Positions 61,290 to 64,000 of a stretch of 64,000 bases of DNA are shown one piece after another (positions within the stretch are counted from its first letter, which is position 1; each line of letters starts with the position of its first letter). Under the pieces are notes generated by a model. The model saw only the letters and a list, made by a program, of their open reading frames with translations, made no database searches and was not told where the DNA came from. A program made the translations under genes and the position numbers. The stretch comes from Mucilaginibacter sp. SMC90 (GTDB lineage Bacteria; Bacteroidota; Bacteroidia; Sphingobacteriales; Sphingobacteriaceae). The stretch spans positions 7,254,001 through 7,318,000 of the forward strand of contig NZ_CP094527.1 in NCBI RefSeq assembly GCF_022811725.1. The letters are read 5' to 3'.

Positions 61290-61976
61290 TTAATGCTTGA
61301 AGTATAAAGCGTTGCTCGTTTGAATAGCGTTCTTTTCCTGTTGCCGCTGAATGACCAGTATGCTAACACTATTCAGGAAAGTCAGGACAAAGCGATAGGT
61401 GTCCTGCATGGCTCCATGGATCTGACCGATCAGCCGCAGCCGCTCGGAATCATTCATTTTCAGCTGACCATCCGTGATGACCTGCTCAAGGTGAGCGATT
61501 TGCGAATCGCAGTCCATTTGGACGGCATCTCCCACTCTTGCTACGTATTGCTGCTCCTGAGGCATCAATCCGGTGTAGGCATCACCCGGTCCCAATGCCT
61601 TGAGTATTTCGCTCCGCCAGTTCAGAATCTCGGTAATCTCCGGGCTTTCTCTGATCGAAGGATCAGCCGTTTCGAGCCTGGAATAGAATCCGTTGTGAAG
61701 GGTATATTCCGAACTGAGATAACCGGAAATGGAACCGAGCCCTTTGCCTGCGATCCTGTAGCCATCCCTGACATAGCCGCCCAATAATTGGAGAGCGGCA
61801 ATCTGCTGAAGCAGGTATTTCTTTTGCGTACTGTTCTGCCGGAACCATTCCGCGAAAGTTTGTGCATGGACGTTTGAGCCCTTGGCTGAAACGATCAGGA
61901 TCCAAAAAATGTAGAAAAACAGCTTAAAAACAGGTGCACTGCTTTTGCTGGTGTTGTCGTTATTGCGGAATTTCAT
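61290..61976 (-). CDS. TraI-like exported helical protein, paralogue 2
   Basis: 228 aa. Membrane or signal segment near residues 20-40 (FKLFFYIFWILIVSAKGSNV), then helices ending LKMNDSERLRLIGQIHGAMQ. It lacks the SYMEEVY block kept in the other two copies. Overlaps the upstream paralogue by 17 bases. Confidence 0.75.
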   Translation of the reverse strand: MKFRNNDNTSKSSAPVFKLFFYIFWILIVSAKGSNVHAQTFAEWFRQNSTQKKYLLQQIAALQLLGGYVRDGYRIAGKGLGSISGYLSSEYTLHNGFYSRLETADPSIRESPEITEILNWRSEILKALGPGDAYTGLMPQEQQYVARVGDAVQMDCDSQIAHLEQVITDGQLKMNDSERLRLIGQIHGAMQDTYRFVLTFLNSVSILVIQRQQEKNAIQTSNALYFKH

Positions 61977-62646
61977 AAAGTTTTTTGATAGTTTTTATTT
62001 CACCTGTTTCCTTGCCCCGCTGCTGGCTGAGTAATATATTCTGTTCGTTGAAGCGATGCAGGTCATCATAGTTTTCATCGAGCCGGTCACCCGCTTTATT
62101 GATGAGTACGAGACGCTGCTCATCGGTCATTTGGGTCTTAAACCCGTTAATGACCATCATGATCTGATCCAGGTTCCTGAGACTCGCATCCAGCATCCCG
62201 GCATACACCTCTTCCATATAGCTTAATTCTGCCGGGCTGAACCGGCCATCCCGGTTGACCACCGCCCAGGCTTGCCGGTACTCCCTGACCATCGCCAGTT
62301 GCTTTGCGGTCATATCCTTGATCCGCTGATAATAAGTGATCACAGATTTGATCCGCCACAGCTCATCATAATAGTTGCTGTAAAGCTGCCGCTGTTGATC
62401 GGTCCAACTGGTAATTTCGTCGAGCCTGAGTTTGGAAAGCTGGTTCTCCAGAACCTTCTGCGCATTTTGCAGCCAGATCGTTTGGTTTTGCATGCGCTGA
62501 ACTTTGAGATCGATCGCTTTAATTACTTTCGTAGCTGCAGCTTTGATGACGTCTGTAATGACGAACTGTGCCCTGGCATTTTCCGCAGATACCGATACCA
62601 GTACAAAAGCAAGACTGATCGGTAGTGTAACCTTAAAAATTTTCAT
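61960..62646 (-). CDS. TraI-like exported helical protein, paralogue 1
   Basis: 228 aa. Signal peptide (KVTLPISLAFVLVSVSAENARA), then helical TKVIKAIDLKVQRMQNQTIW, and later AELSYMEEVYAGMLDASLRN and MTDEQRLVLINKAGDRLDEN. First of three tandem homologues between the VirB4-like ATPase and TraJ; in Bacteroides elements one TraI stands here. Confidence 0.78.
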   Translation of the reverse strand: MKIFKVTLPISLAFVLVSVSAENARAQFVITDVIKAAATKVIKAIDLKVQRMQNQTIWLQNAQKVLENQLSKLRLDEITSWTDQQRQLYSNYYDELWRIKSVITYYQRIKDMTAKQLAMVREYRQAWAVVNRDGRFSPAELSYMEEVYAGMLDASLRNLDQIMMVINGFKTQMTDEQRLVLINKAGDRLDENYDDLHRFNEQNILLSQQRGKETGEIKTIKKLYEIPQ

Positions 62647-62698
62647 AATCCTCCCTTCTCCCGAGATTTCCGGGCAGTACTATCGTTTGAATAGGATA

Positions 62699-63082
62699 TC
62701 AGTTTTTTACTTTTTGATATGGCGTAGTTCTTAACAGGATGCCTTGATGATCGGGTGAAATCCTGATTTGCCTACCGTATTGGCCCTCTGTCAGGACCTG
62801 ATGATTCGCATCCCAATTGCCAACCCATTTACTTTGCTCATATTGCCGAGGCAACATTCTGCCATTTTTGATTGAGTTGAATCCGGTATGTCTCTCAATC
62901 AGAAATGTCATACTTTCAGAATTCAACTCGGATATGATAAGTGTATCTGAGGCAACGCTAAACTCGCTTCTACCATCATTTACATAAACGCCGGAGAGGT
63001 TTTGTTCTTTATTGCTTTTGCAGGTCGCAAAGATCATCAGACCACAGAAAAGCACGAATAAATTGATTTTAAATGATTTCAT
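62699..63082 (-). CDS. Small predicted lipoprotein within the transfer operon
   Basis: 127 aa. A type II signal with lipobox IFATC (Cys21), then a beta-rich domain starting LSGVYVNDGRSEFSVASDTL and ending ILLRTTPYQKVKN. It could be a surface-exclusion or channel lipoprotein. Eleven bases after the VirB4-like gene. Confidence 0.65.
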   Translation of the reverse strand: MKSFKINLFVLFCGLMIFATCKSNKEQNLSGVYVNDGRSEFSVASDTLIISELNSESMTFLIERHTGFNSIKNGRMLPRQYEQSKWVGNWDANHQVLTEGQYGRQIRISPDHQGILLRTTPYQKVKN

Positions 63083-63093
63083 AAGACTTGCGA

Positions 63094-64000
63094 TTACTGA
63101 GAATGATTTTGTTTTTGTTCTTTAACCATTGCGGTGATTCCCTGCTCCATACCGCCATGGAGCGAAGCCAGTTCCTGGATCTTCACCCGTTCGGTACCTT
63201 CTGTAGTGTAAGCGAAATATTCCTCGGAACAGAGTTCGTTTTTGACCACTTTCATCACCTGGCCGCCGAGGTCGATATAAATGTCCCGGTTTTCCTTGCT
63301 GACTGATAAGACCTGCGCTTTCCCCTTATCCGACATCCCCAAAGTAGCCTGCAGTTTATCGAACTTGTTCAGGTAGCTGCGCATATCCATCAGGATCTTG
63401 ATCGCTGCATTGTTGATGATCGCATCCTTCACGATGGGTGAACTGATCAGGTCGTCCAATTCCTGGGTGACCACATTCGGAACGCCGTTGAACTTCCGGA
63501 TGGTCTTGAAGGCGTACTGGATGAAACCCGCCATTCCTGAATTCGCAATGGCCTTCCAGGCCTCGTCAATAGTCAGCACCTTACGGATGCCTTTCAGTTT
63601 CCGCATTTTCGAAAGGAACATCTCCATGATGATCAGTGTCACCACGGGGAACAGGATCGGGTGGTCCTTGATATTATCCAGCTCGATAACCACGAATCTC
63701 TGCTCCAACAGATCGATGTTATCGGTCGCATTCAGCAGGTAATCGAATTCCCCGCCGGCGTAAAATGGTTGAAGTACGTAAAGAAAGCTGTCCAGGTCGA
63801 AATCTTTGTCTTTGACTTTATGAGCTTTCAATACCTTGGCATAGGTTCCATACAGATAATCATAGAAAGTATTGAAAGATGGAAATATATCGCGGTGTTT
63901 TTTTAGATGATCATAATAACCCTGTAAAGCATTGGATAGGGCTACATATTCGCTCCGGATAAAACTTTCGTTCTCCTGTTTCCATAAAGTCACCAGCAAG
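63094..64000 (-). CDS. traG: VirB4-like conjugation ATPase (TraG of Bacteroides elements), C-terminal part
   Basis: The last 301 residues; the N-terminus and Walker A lie beyond the right edge. FVVIELDNIKDHPILFPVVT, then MEMFLSKMRKLKGIRKVLTIDEAW is the Walker B region, followed by FIQYAFKTIRKFNGVPNVVT and the QELDDLISSPIVKDAIINNA segment. Clear C-terminal half of the ATPase that powers pilus or channel assembly. First visible gene of the leftward transfer operon. Confidence 0.9.
   Translation of the reverse strand, partial: LLVTLWKQENESFIRSEYVALSNALQGYYDHLKKHRDIFPSFNTFYDYLYGTYAKVLKAHKVKDKDFDLDSFLYVLQPFYAGGEFDYLLNATDNIDLLEQRFVVIELDNIKDHPILFPVVTLIIMEMFLSKMRKLKGIRKVLTIDEAWKAIANSGMAGFIQYAFKTIRKFNGVPNVVTQELDDLISSPIVKDAIINNAAIKILMDMRSYLNKFDKLQATLGMSDKGKAQVLSVSKENRDIYIDLGGQVMKVVKNELCSEEYFAYTTEGTERVKIQELASLHGGMEQGITAMVKEQKQNHSQ

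Larger units (their letters stand above)
8072..64000. mobile_element. Integrative conjugative element (Bacteroidota type), both ends outside or unresolved
   Basis: Mobilisation genes (ParA, MobC-like, relaxase, VirD4-like) at 8.1-12.9 kb and transfer genes (VirB4-like ATPase, TraI-, J-, K-, L- and M-like) at 55-64 kb face each other across 42 kb of accessory genes. This is the arrangement of an ICE with large internal cargo. The integrase, attachment sites and remaining transfer genes are not in view, so the left limit given is only the first recognisable element gene. Two adjacent elements, or a mobilisable island next to an ICE, would look the same. Confidence 0.65.

Noticed and set aside
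1..64000. CRISPR arrays, rRNA, tRNA, insertion-sequence transposases
   Set aside because: I looked for regular repeats, rRNA-like blocks, cloverleaf ends and transposase motifs and saw none; short or diverged ones could be missed by eye.

Overview
The window looks like a Bacteroidota genome, most probably a Sphingobacteriaceae member (Mucilaginibacter or Pedobacter type). The reasons are a SusC/SusD pair with a TlpA-like thioredoxin, a MauE plus DUF6520-like pair, a Bacteroides-style conjugation gene order (TraG/TraI/TraJ/TraK/TraL/TraM-like), weak Shine-Dalgarno signals, and small families typical of soil Bacteroidota (DUF1003, DUF2383, DUF4385, lmo0937-like). I saw no rRNA, tRNA, CRISPR array or transposase. 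The assignment is by inspection, not by search.

Layout. 1-7.8 kb: ordinary or accessory genes (edge-cut DUF72, cupin, di-haem cytochrome c peroxidase, PAS sensor protein, DUF1003) with two decayed genes. 8.0-12.9 kb: the mobilisation end of an integrative conjugative element (ICE): ParA, a small DNA-binding-like protein, MobC-like accessory protein, relaxase and VirD4-type coupling protein, with an 11-bp repeated operator and an oriT-like stem-loop. 55.0-64 kb: the opposing transfer operon (VirB4-like ATPase cut by the right edge, three TraI-like paralogues, TraJ, TraK, TraL, TraM and two DUF3945-like proteins). What lies between appears to be cargo. The integrase and attachment sites are not in the window.

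Cargo. (a) 13.1-23.1 kb is a GC-rich cluster: a LanKC-type lanthipeptide synthetase, a MauE/DoxX-like membrane protein and a short exported DUF6520-like peptide on the plus strand, converging on SusC, SusD and a TlpA-like thioredoxin on the minus strand. It could make, oxidise and handle a modified exported peptide. (b) 23.4-33.3 kb is an AT-richer, defence-like island: an XRE regulator, an Mrr-like nuclease, a membrane/cytosolic pair of unknown family, and an operon of ComEC-like metallo-beta-lactamase, E2-E1-JAB triple fusion and patatin phospholipase. That operon has ubiquitin-like and CBASS-like parts but no visible nucleotide cyclase or ubiquitin-like protein. (c) 33.7-54.4 kb is a DNA-repair and mutagenesis island: SRAP/HMCES, ImuA-ImuB-DnaE2, Ku, an Fpg/Nei glycosylase lacking its zinc-finger cysteines, a LigT-like 2H phosphoesterase, DUF72, DksA/TraR-like and GNAT proteins. 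It also holds a spore-photoproduct-lyase remnant and another unknown two-gene pair (36.1-38.6 kb).

At least eight small proteins or protein ends scattered through 33.7-54 kb share one layout: several beta strands, then often a short 'dG..ia.i' stretch, an aromatic, and a C-terminal amphipathic helix. They may be a diverged family spread by duplication. The strongest candidates for undescribed biology are the LanKC/DUF6520/MauE/SusCD cluster, the MBL/E2-E1-JAB/patatin operon, and the two unknown gene pairs with a membrane partner.
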